A DNA stretch of 10,207 nucleotides, from contig CAMVDK010000105.1 of NCBI GenBank assembly GCA_947166165.1, positions 1 to 10,207 on the forward strand, written 5' to 3'. The translations under genes and the position numbers were made by a program. The notes under the pieces were generated by a model. That model had not been told where the DNA came from. It worked only from the letters and a program-made list of their open reading frames with translations, and did not search any database. The DNA is from an uncultured Porphyromonadaceae bacterium (GTDB taxonomy: Bacteria; Bacteroidota; Bacteroidia; Bacteroidales; Muribaculaceae). Of this stretch, positions 1-6,599 are shown piece after piece (positions within the stretch are counted from its first letter, which is position 1; every line of letters begins with the position of its first letter).

Positions 1-9
1 GGCCGCCTA

Positions 10-105
10 TCGGCGGGAAATTAATCAAATCTATTCAAATCTTTCCATAATTTTTAATTAATACTTTTGTTAGATTTGAAAAAGATTTGATAAATTTCCG
101 CCCGA
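10..105. repeat. AT-rich imperfect inverted repeat
   Basis: The left arm (10-42) and right arm (72-105) are reverse complements over about 33 bp, with four mismatches and one gap. Each arm contains two tandem copies of the octamer TCAAATCT or its complement AGATTTGA, so the element carries four copies in two orientations. The 29-bp centre is almost pure A/T and contains TACTTTTG (62-69). That matches the Bacteroidota -7 consensus, but no TTTG lies at the right distance upstream. Function is unknown: it could be a protein-binding dyad, a transcript hairpin or the remnant of a mobile-element end. Confidence 0.7.
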
Positions 106-133
106 AGGGCGCAAAAGATGCTTCGGTATGCCG

Positions 134-166
134 CGGCCACCCGGGCGTGACAGGTCACGCCCCTAC
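134..166 (-). repeat. REP-like palindromic unit 1
   Basis: This is a 33-bp unit. Read on the minus strand it is GTAG, a 9-bp arm, a 2-bp spacer, the complementary 9-bp arm, then a 9-bp tail. On the plus strand the arms are GGGCGTGAC (143-151) and GTCACGCCC (154-162), a perfect 9/9 match, followed by CTAC. It matches the unit at 9800-9832 at 29 of 33 positions. The layout of a GTAG foot beside a short palindrome resembles REP elements handled by RAYT (TnpA-REP) transposases. That assignment is an inference. Confidence 0.75.
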
Positions 167-193
167 AGTCGCAGGGCTGTCGGCGGTTTGCTT

Positions 194-226
194 CGGTCAT
201 CCGGCCTCGCCGGGGTGAGGCCCTAC
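194..226 (-). repeat. REP-like palindromic unit 2
   Basis: This second 33-bp unit has the same layout as unit 1. Its arms are GGCCTCGCC (203-211) and GGTGAGGCC (214-222), giving eight Watson-Crick pairs and one G-T pair, followed by CTAC. The nine leading bases, CGGTCATCC, resemble CGGCCACCC of unit 1, while the arm sequence differs but still pairs. A longer stretch around it (184-215) recurs with two mismatches at 233-264, a 49-bp period, which suggests local tandem duplication. Confidence 0.75.
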
Positions 227-242
227 TGCCACCGGTTTGCTT

Positions 243-275
243 CGGTCATCCGGCCATGCCGGGGCGTGGGGCAAA
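243..275 (-). repeat. REP-like palindromic unit 3 (decayed end)
   Basis: This is the third unit. It shares the CGGTCATCC lead with unit 2. Arms GGCCATGCC (252-260) and GGCGTGGGG (263-271) pair at seven of nine positions. The outer two pairs and the CTAC foot are lost, where the sequence reads GGGGCAAA instead. Relative to unit 2 it has a T-A to A-T swap and a G-T to G-C change in the stem. It ends three bases before the terminator hairpin. Confidence 0.6.
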
Positions 276-278
276 TGG

Positions 279-323
279 GCGCGGCCGGGAACTCGTCGAT
301 TGGTGGCGAGTTTCCGGCCGCGC
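279..323 (-). terminator. Hairpin terminator of the leftward gene block
   Basis: Arms 279-295 and 307-323 pair at 16 of 17 positions around an 11-base loop (296-306). The odd position is G-T on the plus strand and A-C on the minus strand. It starts 22 bases past the stop codon of the lipoprotein gene at 346, the expected place for an end to that transcript. The minus-strand sequence after the stem (CCATTTGCCCC) has only a weak T run, so termination may be partial. Confidence 0.65.
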
Positions 324-345
324 TGCTTGAATGGGCTTCGGAGTG

Positions 346-855
346 TCAGAACGAGGGGGTGTACTGGGTGGCATTGCCGTCGCGACCCAGCTTGTAGCCG
401 TAGCTGCTCTCCTTGTAGCGGCCGAGAATGCGGAGCACTTGGTCTTTCGGCACTTGAGGACCGGAAATCAGCGTCTGGCTGTTGCTGAACGAGCCACCGG
501 TGGTCACTGCGCCGGCGATGGAAGCCTTGACCTCGATGTTGTAAGTTTCCTGTGTGAGTTCATCCTCTTCGCGCGGCTCGACCACCACCTTGAATCCCAG
601 TTCGGCGGGGAAGCGGTTGCTGGTCACCTTCTTGGTCCACGATTCGCCCGAGGTGACGACATCGTTCTTGTCGACGCCGTTGTCGCCCTTGTAGTAGATG
701 TTCACGTGTTTGGCGGCCTTGAAGAAGTCGGGGCCGAAGGTGATGGAGTAGGTACCCGTTGCTGTTGCCTGAGGCTCGTCGTCGTCGCTGCCGCAAGCAG
801 CCAGGGTGAACATGCAGCACAGCAGTGCTGCCAGATAAAGCATTGTCTTTTTCAT
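346..855 (-). CDS. Small secreted lipoprotein of unknown function
   Basis: This 169-residue protein begins with a type II signal peptide: KK at 2-3, a hydrophobic core, and lipobox LAAC with the cysteine at residue 21. The following GSDDDE matches the acidic lipoprotein export signal of Bacteroidota, so the mature protein is probably displayed on the outer leaflet of the outer membrane. The rest has no recognised domain. Alternating polar and hydrophobic residues (GTYSITF, VNIYYKG, ELGFKVVVE, ETYNIEVKA) suggest a small beta-sandwich. The ATG at 855 is the natural start because it gives a complete signal peptide. The gene lies 57 bp beyond the stop of upp, and that gap shows no TAnnTTTG promoter, so it is probably read from the upstream transcript. 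A terminator hairpin follows it. Coding status is well supported; function is not known. Confidence 0.82.
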   Translation of the reverse strand: MKKTMLYLAALLCCMFTLAACGSDDDEPQATATGTYSITFGPDFFKAAKHVNIYYKGDNGVDKNDVVTSGESWTKKVTSNRFPAELGFKVVVEPREEDELTQETYNIEVKASIAGAVTTGGSFSNSQTLISGPQVPKDQVLRILGRYKESSYGYKLGRDGNATQYTPSF

Positions 856-912
856 TTTGTTGATATTGTTAAAGTTGGTTTGGTTTCTGGAAAAGCGGTG
901 GGTGTGGTATGG

Positions 913-1569
913 TCATTCCTTCTTGCCGTAGAGCAGGTCGCCGGCGTCGCCCAGGCCGGGGATGATGTAGCTGTGGTCGTTGAGCTGGTGGTCGACGTCG
1001 CACGTCCAGATGGTGGTGCTCTCGGCGGGGAGATGGCGGCTCACGAAGTCGATGGCCTGGTCGGTGGCGATGATGCTGGCCACATGCACGTGGGCGGGGG
1101 TGCCTTTGGTGAGCAGGGCGCGGTAGGCGAGTTCCATCGAGGCTCCGGTGGCGAGCATGGGGTCGGCAATGACGAGCGTCTTGCCGCCGATGGGCGGGCA
1201 AGCGATATACTCGATGTGGACGTCGAAGTCGTCGCCGCCGGGGCGGTATTTGCGGTAGGCGCTCACGAAGGCGTTCTCGGCGTTGTCCAAGTAGCTCAGG
1301 AATCCCTCGTGGAAGGGGAGCCCGGCGCGCAGAATGGTGGCGAGCACCACCTGGTCGTCGAGCAGGTGGGTGGCCGCTGTGCCCAGCGGGGTGACGGTCC
1401 GGGCCGCTTTGAACCGCAGGCGGCGGCTCATCTCGTAGGCCATGATTTGCCCCAGTCGGCGCACGTTGGTGCGGAAGCGCAGGCGGTCGCGCTGCACATG
1501 GGCGTCGCGCAACTCGGCCATGAACTGGCTCACCAGCGACGGCTGGCTGCTCAGGTTGATGATTTCCAT
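913..1569 (-). CDS. upp: Uracil phosphoribosyltransferase
   Basis: This enzyme makes UMP from uracil and PRPP in cytoplasmic pyrimidine salvage. The 218-residue protein is slightly longer than the roughly 208-residue E. coli enzyme and carries the family's landmarks. These are ILRAGLP near residues 79-85, the PRPP-binding loop VIADPMLATGAS at about 133-144, and the uracil-binding tail YIIPGLGDAGD at about 201-211. I chose the ATG at 1569, which gives the family-like N terminus MEIINLSS and leaves 8 bp after the ribF stop. A TTG four codons upstream (1581) overlaps that stop and is a less likely alternative. No strong Shine-Dalgarno sequence is visible. The tight spacing places it in one transcript with ribF and the dehydrogenase gene. 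Confidence 0.97.
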   Translation of the reverse strand: MEIINLSSQPSLVSQFMAELRDAHVQRDRLRFRTNVRRLGQIMAYEMSRRLRFKAARTVTPLGTAATHLLDDQVVLATILRAGLPFHEGFLSYLDNAENAFVSAYRKYRPGGDDFDVHIEYIACPPIGGKTLVIADPMLATGASMELAYRALLTKGTPAHVHVASIIATDQAIDFVSRHLPAESTTIWTCDVDHQLNDHSYIIPGLGDAGDLLYGKKE

Positions 1570-1577
1570 ATCGATGT

Positions 1578-2525
1578 TCAATTAGGGTGTTTCGTTTTAT
1601 AAGCGTCCAGAATGGCACGGCTCTTGTCGCGGTCGCGCGACAGCTGCTGCCGCAGCTCGTCGATGCTGCCGAGCTTGAACTCCAGCCGCAGGAAGCCGAT
1701 GAACTCGAGTGCGATGGGGTGGCCGTAGATGTCGCCGCCGAAGTCGAAGATGTTCACCTCCACCGAGAGCTGCGGGCCGTTGTCGAGTGTGGGCCGGGTG
1801 CCCACGTTCACCATGCCCTGGTACTGCTGTCCGTCGACGTGCGCCATCACGGCATAGGCGCCGTTGTGCGGCAGGATGAGGTCGGGGTCGATGGCGCCCA
1901 CGTTGGCCGTGGGGAAGCCGATGCCCCGCCCGTTGTGGAAGCCGTGCACCACTCGTCCCGCCAGGCGGTAGGGGCGGCCCATGCAGTGCATGGCATCGGC
2001 CACCTTGCCGGCGGCAATGAGTCCGCGCACGATGGTGGAGCTCACCGGGGCGTATTCGCCCAGATATTCGGGGGCCTTGGTCACCTCCACGCCCACCTCG
2101 CGCCCCAGGGCGGCATATTCGCTCAGGGGCATGGGCTGGTCGTGGCCGAAGCGGTGGTTGTAGCCCACGATGAGTGCTGCCACGCCATAGCGGTCGTGGA
2201 GCAGCTGCATGAACGCTCGGCTGCCGGTGGCGGCCAGCTCGCGCGTGAAGTCGAGCAGCAGCAACTCGTCGGGGCCCAGGGCCTGGATGGCCGCCAGGCG
2301 GTCGTCGAGCGTCTGGAGCATGCGCACGCGGTCGCCGCCGTCGCGCAGCACGTGCTGCGGGTGACGGGTGAAGGTGATGACCAGCGACCGGCGGCCCGTG
2401 GCCCGGGCCTGGGCGATGAGTTCGCCGATGAGGGTGGCATGACCCAGGTGCACGCCGTCGAACATGCCTATGGTGGCCACACGGGTGCCGGCGTCGAGGC
2501 GGTCGGTGTCACTAAGCCTCAGCAT
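1578..2525 (-). CDS. ribF: Bifunctional riboflavin kinase / FAD synthetase
   Basis: This cytoplasmic enzyme phosphorylates riboflavin to FMN and then adenylates FMN to FAD. The length of 315 residues is normal for the bifunctional form. The N-terminal nucleotidyltransferase half shows GMFDGVHLGH at 20-29 with its HLGH nucleotide-binding motif, GYNHRFG at 121-127 and SSTIVRG at 162-168. The C-terminal riboflavin kinase half shows GFPTAN at 203-208, GAYAV at 222-226, NVGTRPT at 240-246 and a VEVNIFDF strand near 255-262. The ATG at 2525 lies inside the end of the upstream dehydrogenase gene, a 14-bp overlap that suggests translational coupling. No missing catalytic motif was seen. Confidence 0.97.
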   Translation of the reverse strand: MLRLSDTDRLDAGTRVATIGMFDGVHLGHATLIGELIAQARATGRRSLVITFTRHPQHVLRDGGDRVRMLQTLDDRLAAIQALGPDELLLLDFTRELAATGSRAFMQLLHDRYGVAALIVGYNHRFGHDQPMPLSEYAALGREVGVEVTKAPEYLGEYAPVSSTIVRGLIAAGKVADAMHCMGRPYRLAGRVVHGFHNGRGIGFPTANVGAIDPDLILPHNGAYAVMAHVDGQQYQGMVNVGTRPTLDNGPQLSVEVNIFDFGGDIYGHPIALEFIGFLRLEFKLGSIDELRQQLSRDRDKSRAILDAYKTKHPN

Positions 2526-3381
2526 CGGCGGGCAGGTGTTTCTTGATGATGCGCATGGTGTCGTTGCACAACTTGATGAACACGTCGCGGTTCTTGAGCA
2601 CCGTGGAGGTCTTGGTCTGCTTGTCGCGCCCCTCGAAGATGAAGCCTGTGTCGTTCGACTCGAGCGCCCGGAGTGTGGGGATGACGCCGGCCTCGGGGTC
2701 GGGCAGCGGGTTGACGAAGTAGTCGGCAGCCCGGTCGAGCCAGCGGTGCAGTGCCAGCACGCCGGTCTTGATGACGCCGGGATTGACGCAATTCACATTC
2801 ACACGGCGTGTTTTCATCACGGTGCTCATGTAGATGGAGAAGAGCGTCAAGGCCAGTTTGCTCTGGGCGTAGGCCCCGATTTGGGTGAAGTGCGACACTG
2901 CCGGGAATTCGTAGGGCAGCGAGACCAGCCGCCGCGAGATGGAGGTGGACAGGATGATGCGTCCGCCCTCGGTCATGAGCGGATACACGGCCATCGAGAG
3001 CAGCACCGTGCTCAGGAAGTTGACCTGGATGGTGTGTTCGTAGCCGTCGGGCGACAGGCGGCTGTGGCGGGGCAGCGTGCCGGCATTGTTGACCAGCGCG
3101 GCCACCGGCCTTCCCAACGCCTTGAGGCGGGCCACAAAGTCGTTCACCTGGTCGAACGAGCCCAGGTCGAGTTGCAGGCACTGGATATCGGAGTTGCGCG
3201 TGGTGGTCTTGAGTTTGTCGGCGAAGTGCTGCGCCTTATCCATATTGCGGCAGGCCAGCAGCAGCGGCTTGCCCTGCTCGGCCAGCCGGCGCGCGATGAG
3301 CGAGCCCATGTTGTCGGTGGCTCCGGTCACCACATAGAGCGCGCGTGCCGACTCCGGCGAGGTGTGATTGTCAGTATTCAT
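2512..3381 (-). CDS. Short-chain dehydrogenase/reductase family oxidoreductase
   Basis: This 289-residue Rossmann-fold oxidoreductase belongs to the SDR family. The nucleotide-binding loop is TGATDNMG (19-26), a variant of TGxxxGxG in which Asn24 replaces the middle glycine. It is followed by CRN (44-46), whose arginine would favour NADP(H), LDL (71-73), NNAG (98-101), a serine-rich strand ILSTS (143-147), the catalytic YAQSK (171-175) and a VNPG motif. The long spacing between serine and tyrosine and the CRN motif recall the retinol-dehydrogenase-like group; the substrate is unknown. The ATG at 3381 is preferred. A longer reading from 3459 would translate the promoter at 3407-3437 and adds a cysteine-rich, unrelated N terminus. 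It is the first gene of the leftward block. Confidence 0.92.
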   Translation of the reverse strand: MNTDNHTSPESARALYVVTGATDNMGSLIARRLAEQGKPLLLACRNMDKAQHFADKLKTTTRNSDIQCLQLDLGSFDQVNDFVARLKALGRPVAALVNNAGTLPRHSRLSPDGYEHTIQVNFLSTVLLSMAVYPLMTEGGRIILSTSISRRLVSLPYEFPAVSHFTQIGAYAQSKLALTLFSIYMSTVMKTRRVNVNCVNPGVIKTGVLALHRWLDRAADYFVNPLPDPEAGVIPTLRALESNDTGFIFEGRDKQTKTSTVLKNRDVFIKLCNDTMRIIKKHLPADAEA

Positions 3382-3406
3382 TTTGATGCTATTTGATTCC
3401 AACCTG

Positions 3407-3437
3407 CAAAGGTAGTAAATAATGCACAATGCGCAAA
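3407..3437 (-). promoter_or_regulatory. Bacteroidota-type promoter for the dehydrogenase-ribF-upp operon
   Basis: On the minus strand, TTTG (3437-3434) is followed by exactly 19 bp and then TACCTTTG (3414-3407). This matches the Bacteroidota housekeeping consensus TTTG, 19-21 bp, TAnnTTTG. Transcription should begin near 3400, leaving a leader of roughly 20 bases before the ATG at 3381. Confidence 0.85.
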
Positions 3438-3448
3438 GCACAATGCAC
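3421..3448. repeat. Four tandem 7-bp repeats (AATGCAC type)
   Basis: Four consecutive heptamers read AATGCAC, AATGCGC, AAAGCAC and AATGCAC. The change in the third unit (AAT to AAA), together with the last base of the second unit, creates the minus-strand TTTG that serves as the -33 element. The array therefore lies across and just upstream of the promoter. Change in copy number would move sequence upstream of the promoter but not its spacer. Confidence 0.75.
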
Positions 3449-3554
3449 ATTTTTTTCACAGCAGCGGAAAAGGTCCGGGAAAGACTGCGGCGGCCTCAGT
3501 GTTCCAGCGTTTACAGGCCGTCAACACCCATTTTTGGCCTTGAAGGGGGGATGC

Positions 3555-3576
3555 GAGGCGAAAATGAGGCGAAAAT
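3555..3576. repeat. Tandem duplication of an 11-bp sequence
   Basis: GAGGCGAAAAT occurs twice in perfect tandem (3555-3565 and 3566-3576) and is followed by a partial third copy, GAGG. It sits about 40 bp upstream of the TTTG of the probable rightward promoter, where a regulator could bind. No regulator can be named. Confidence 0.7.
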
Positions 3577-3615
3577 GAGGGCAATTTGGGCGTCTGGCGA
3601 TTTTTTGCGGCCACT

Positions 3616-3650
3616 TTTGGGGCGTTTTCTAAAAATTATGTGTAACTTTG
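3616..3650 (+). promoter_or_regulatory. Probable promoter of the TonB-receptor operon
   Basis: TAACTTTG at 3643-3650 is a full match to the Bacteroidota -7 element TAnnTTTG and lies in the only strongly AT-rich part of the spacer. The nearest TTTG (3616-3619) is 23 bp upstream, longer than the usual 19-21, so the promoter may be weak or need an activator. Transcription from here would give a leader of about 110 bases before the ATG at 3770. Confidence 0.55.
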
Positions 3651-3769
3651 GAAAATTTTAGCAACCCACGCTTTCAGCAGGCCGATTTTTCGTTAATTTA
3701 ACCTAACGCCCATGCGAGTGGATTGCACCATTGACGTAATAACTAGATTAAACCATAAATTAAACCCTT

Positions 3770-6547
3770 ATGAGACTGAAACTCTTCACTCTGCTATCAC
3801 TCTTCGCGTGGCTGACGGTGCTTGCACAGCACACCGGGCTGAGCGGTGTGGTGGTCGACGCAAAGACAGGCGCCCCCCTCTCTGGGGCAACTGTCATCCT
3901 TGATGGCCAAGGCAACACCGTGGTGAGCGATCCCGAAGGCCACTTCAGCATCACCGACGCTCAGCCTGGCGGCGACGTGCTGCTTGTGCTCGCCTACGGC
4001 TACAAGGACGCGATGCGCCCGGTGACGATGACCGCCGGCGTGATTGAAGACCTGGGCGTTGTGCGCATCGAACCCTCGTATGCGGGCTCGCAGGATCTTC
4101 AAGACTTCAACAACGAAATCACGCTCAACGAGAGCCAACTCGAGGACGAGGAAGGCGCCTCGCAGGCCGTGGGACTGCTCACGGGCACCAACGACGACCC
4201 CTTCTACCAGGCGGCGAGCTATCGCTTCAGCGTGATGCGGTTCCGCATGCGTGGCTACAACACCGAGTACACGCAGACGTCGATCAACGGCATCAACTTC
4301 AACGATGCCGTGCGCGGCCGGTTCAACTACTCGATGACCGGCGGCTTGAACCAGGCATTCCGCAACAAGGCCACCGGCATGGGGCTGGCGGCGGTGCGGT
4401 TCGGCTTCGGCGACATCGGTGGAGCCACCAACATCACCACCTATGCCAAGGACTTCGCCCCGGGGCTGCGCGCCAGCCTGGCTTTCACCAACGGCAACTA
4501 CAAGTGGCGCGGCATGGTGACCTACAGCACCGGCTTGATGAACAACGGCTGGGCGCTGGCGGCCAGCGCCGTGGGACGCTATGCCGACGAGGGCATCATC
4601 CCGGGCTCGTTCTACCACAGCGTGGGCTACTTTATCGCGGCGCAGAAGGTGTTCAACCAGCAGCACAGCCTGAACATCACCACCTTCGGCGCCCCCACGC
4701 GCCGCGCGAGCAACACCGCCGTGGTGCAGGAGGCCTACGACCTGGCCGGCTCCAACCTCTACAACCCCAACTGGGGCTGGCAGAACGGCAAGAAGCGCAA
4801 CTCGCGCGTGGTGGAGGCGTTCGACCCCACGGTGATCGTGAACTGGATATGGAAACCCGACATCAACACCTCGCTCAACACCGGTGCGGCCTTCCACAAG
4901 TCGTTCTACGCCTCAAGTGCCTTGAACTGGAACGATGCTCCCGACCCACGTCCCGACTACTACCGCTACCTGCCCAGTTACTACAGCGGAACACCTGGAT
5001 TCGAGCCCTATTATAACCTGTGGACCGGTGGCGACGACGTGCGGCAGATCAACTGGGACCGCATTTATCAGACCAACCAACTCAACAACTACGATGCCGA
5101 CCAGAGCGGTACTGAGCGCGGCGCCACCTACATGCTGGGCAACCGTCATAGCAACCAGGCCAGTTGGGCACTGAACAGCACCATCGACATCAATTTGACC
5201 GACGTCACCGCGCTGCAAGGCGGCGTGAGCGGCAACTTCACCCGCTCGTCGTACTACCAGACGGTGAAAGACCTGCTCGGCGGCCGATTCTGGACCGACG
5301 TCGACCAGTATGCCGAACGCGACTTCCCCGACAACCCCAATCTGGCGCAAAACGACCTGAACAACCCCAACCGCCGCGTGGTGAAAGGCGACCGCTTCGG
5401 TTACGACTACAACATCGACTCGTGGCAGGCGCGCATCTGGAAGCAGATGGTGTTCAACACCACGCACTGGGATGTGGCCTACGCCCTGCAGGCCACCTAC
5501 ACGCGTTTCCAGCGCGATGGCAAGATGCGCAACGGCCGCGCTCCCGAGAACTCCTATGGTCGCGGACAGAAGCATGAGTTTGTGAATGCAGCCTTCAAGG
5601 CCATCGCCACCTATAAACTGAATGGGCGCAACAACTTTGTGATGCGCATCTACTACGGCACACATGCCCCGCTGCCCAACAACGCCTACATCTCGCCACG
5701 CACCAAGGACGACGTGATTGCCGACCTCAAGAGCGAGGCCATCTGGAGCGGCGACGTGCGCTACAACTGGAACTACCGTCGCTTCTCGGGAACCATCACG
5801 GCCTTCTACACCGACCAGCGCGGAGCCACCGAGCGCACGGGATACTACGACGACCAGTACAAGACCTTCATGAACTATTCGCTCACCAATGTCCACAAGG
5901 TGTACAAGGGCATTGAACTGGGTCTGAGCTTCAAACTCACCCCGAGCATCACGCTGAGCGGCGCGGCCAACTTTGCGCGCTACCAGTACAAGAACCGCCC
6001 CACGGGCACGCGCAGCTACGAGAACGGCACGCAGGAAGACATCACCACCACCGTCTACCTGAAGAACTACTACGTGAGCGGCACCCCGCAGGAGGCCTAC
6101 ACGGCAGCCATCAACTGGGCCGCCCCCAAGAACTGGTACTTTGAGCTGAGCGGCACGTGGATGGGCCGCGCCTACATCGACATGTCGCCCATCCGCCACG
6201 AGGTCATCCCCACGCTCTACACGCAAGCCACCAGCATGGAGCACCTCGAGGGCATGGCTCGCTATCTGGCCGACCAGGAGCGACTCAACGACGCCTTCAC
6301 CCTCGACGCCAGCATCGGCCATGTGATCTACATCAAGCGCCGCTACTCCATCAACATCAACCTGAACCTGAACAACATCCTCAACAACACCAAGATTATG
6401 ACGGGTGGCTATCAGCAGGGACGTCAGACCTACAACGCCAAGACCGGCGAGTTTGACTTCGGCACTTTCCAATCGGGTAAGTATCCCAACAAGTACTACT
6501 ACGCCCAGGGCTTCAAACTCTTCCTCAACCTGGGATTCCGGTTCTGA
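3770..6547 (+). CDS. TonB-dependent outer-membrane receptor
   Basis: This 925-residue outer-membrane transporter would import a ligand using TonB-ExbBD energy. It has a signal peptide of about 19 residues (cleavage near TVLA), then a carboxypeptidase-regulatory-like beta-sandwich (about 24-100, starting LSGVVVDAKTGAPLSGATV) as found in Bacteroidota SusC-type and related receptors. Next come a plug domain (about 110-230, with MRFRMRGYNTEYTQTSINGI) and a 22-strand-type barrel rich in aromatic and Asn/Asp residues. It ends in GFRF, the terminal phenylalanine expected for BamA-assisted insertion. No SusD gene follows; instead a DUF5689-type lipoprotein starts 52 bp downstream, presumably in the same operon and as the extracellular partner. 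No clear TonB box could be picked out by eye. The ligand is unknown. The ATG at 3770 gives the complete signal peptide. Confidence 0.94.
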   Translation: MRLKLFTLLSLFAWLTVLAQHTGLSGVVVDAKTGAPLSGATVILDGQGNTVVSDPEGHFSITDAQPGGDVLLVLAYGYKDAMRPVTMTAGVIEDLGVVRIEPSYAGSQDLQDFNNEITLNESQLEDEEGASQAVGLLTGTNDDPFYQAASYRFSVMRFRMRGYNTEYTQTSINGINFNDAVRGRFNYSMTGGLNQAFRNKATGMGLAAVRFGFGDIGGATNITTYAKDFAPGLRASLAFTNGNYKWRGMVTYSTGLMNNGWALAASAVGRYADEGIIPGSFYHSVGYFIAAQKVFNQQHSLNITTFGAPTRRASNTAVVQEAYDLAGSNLYNPNWGWQNGKKRNSRVVEAFDPTVIVNWIWKPDINTSLNTGAAFHKSFYASSALNWNDAPDPRPDYYRYLPSYYSGTPGFEPYYNLWTGGDDVRQINWDRIYQTNQLNNYDADQSGTERGATYMLGNRHSNQASWALNSTIDINLTDVTALQGGVSGNFTRSSYYQTVKDLLGGRFWTDVDQYAERDFPDNPNLAQNDLNNPNRRVVKGDRFGYDYNIDSWQARIWKQMVFNTTHWDVAYALQATYTRFQRDGKMRNGRAPENSYGRGQKHEFVNAAFKAIATYKLNGRNNFVMRIYYGTHAPLPNNAYISPRTKDDVIADLKSEAIWSGDVRYNWNYRRFSGTITAFYTDQRGATERTGYYDDQYKTFMNYSLTNVHKVYKGIELGLSFKLTPSITLSGAANFARYQYKNRPTGTRSYENGTQEDITTTVYLKNYYVSGTPQEAYTAAINWAAPKNWYFELSGTWMGRAYIDMSPIRHEVIPTLYTQATSMEHLEGMARYLADQERLNDAFTLDASIGHVIYIKRRYSININLNLNNILNNTKIMTGGYQQGRQTYNAKTGEFDFGTFQSGKYPNKYYYAQGFKLFLNLGFRF

Positions 6548-6599
6548 GCAACCCATTAACCACCATATTAGAATAAATAACAAAACAAGATAAACGACT

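Larger units (their letters stand above)
1..345. other. Non-coding flank with an AT-rich dyad, palindromic repeats and a terminator
   Basis: This stretch downstream of the leftward gene block holds no credible gene. From left to right it has an AT-rich inverted repeat (10-105), a short CCGAAG/CTTCGG dyad (102-126), three 33-bp GC-rich palindromic units (134-166, 194-226, 243-275) and a long hairpin (279-323). Open frames crossing it run through these repeats and show no protein-like composition. Confidence 0.75.
3382..3769. other. Divergent intergenic region
   Basis: These 388 bp separate the leftward dehydrogenase operon from the rightward TonB-receptor operon. They contain the leftward promoter (3407-3437), four tandem heptamers (3421-3448), a GC-rich block of about 90 bp with no recognised motif (about 3465-3550), an 11-bp tandem repeat (3555-3576), a probable rightward promoter (3616-3650) and an AT-rich leader to the ATG at 3770. 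No convincing small gene was found. Confidence 0.75.

Noticed and set aside
10..105. An invertible promoter switch of the Bacteroides capsule type
   Set aside because: The arms are imperfect, the loop is only 29 bp, no -33 element fits the -7 match and no recombinase gene is present. It remains only a thing to check in reads.
134..275. A CRISPR array
   Set aside because: The repeats are palindromic, vary in their arms, differ in spacing and orientation, and have no cas genes nearby.
128..488. Small plus-strand frames in the left flank (128-397, 237-488)
   Set aside because: They run through the palindromic units and the terminator hairpin, are Arg, Cys and Ser rich and show no family features.
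331..3396. Long plus-strand open frames (331-1602, 1587-2546, 2464-3396) opposite the leftward gene block
   Set aside because: They are antisense to genes with clear enzyme motifs. Their low-complexity composition, rich in His, Gly, Val and Ala, is what GC-biased codons give on the opposite strand.
3382..3459. 26-residue N-terminal extension of the dehydrogenase from 3459
   Set aside because: It would be encoded by the promoter and the heptamer array, and initiation near 3400 leaves it out of the transcript.
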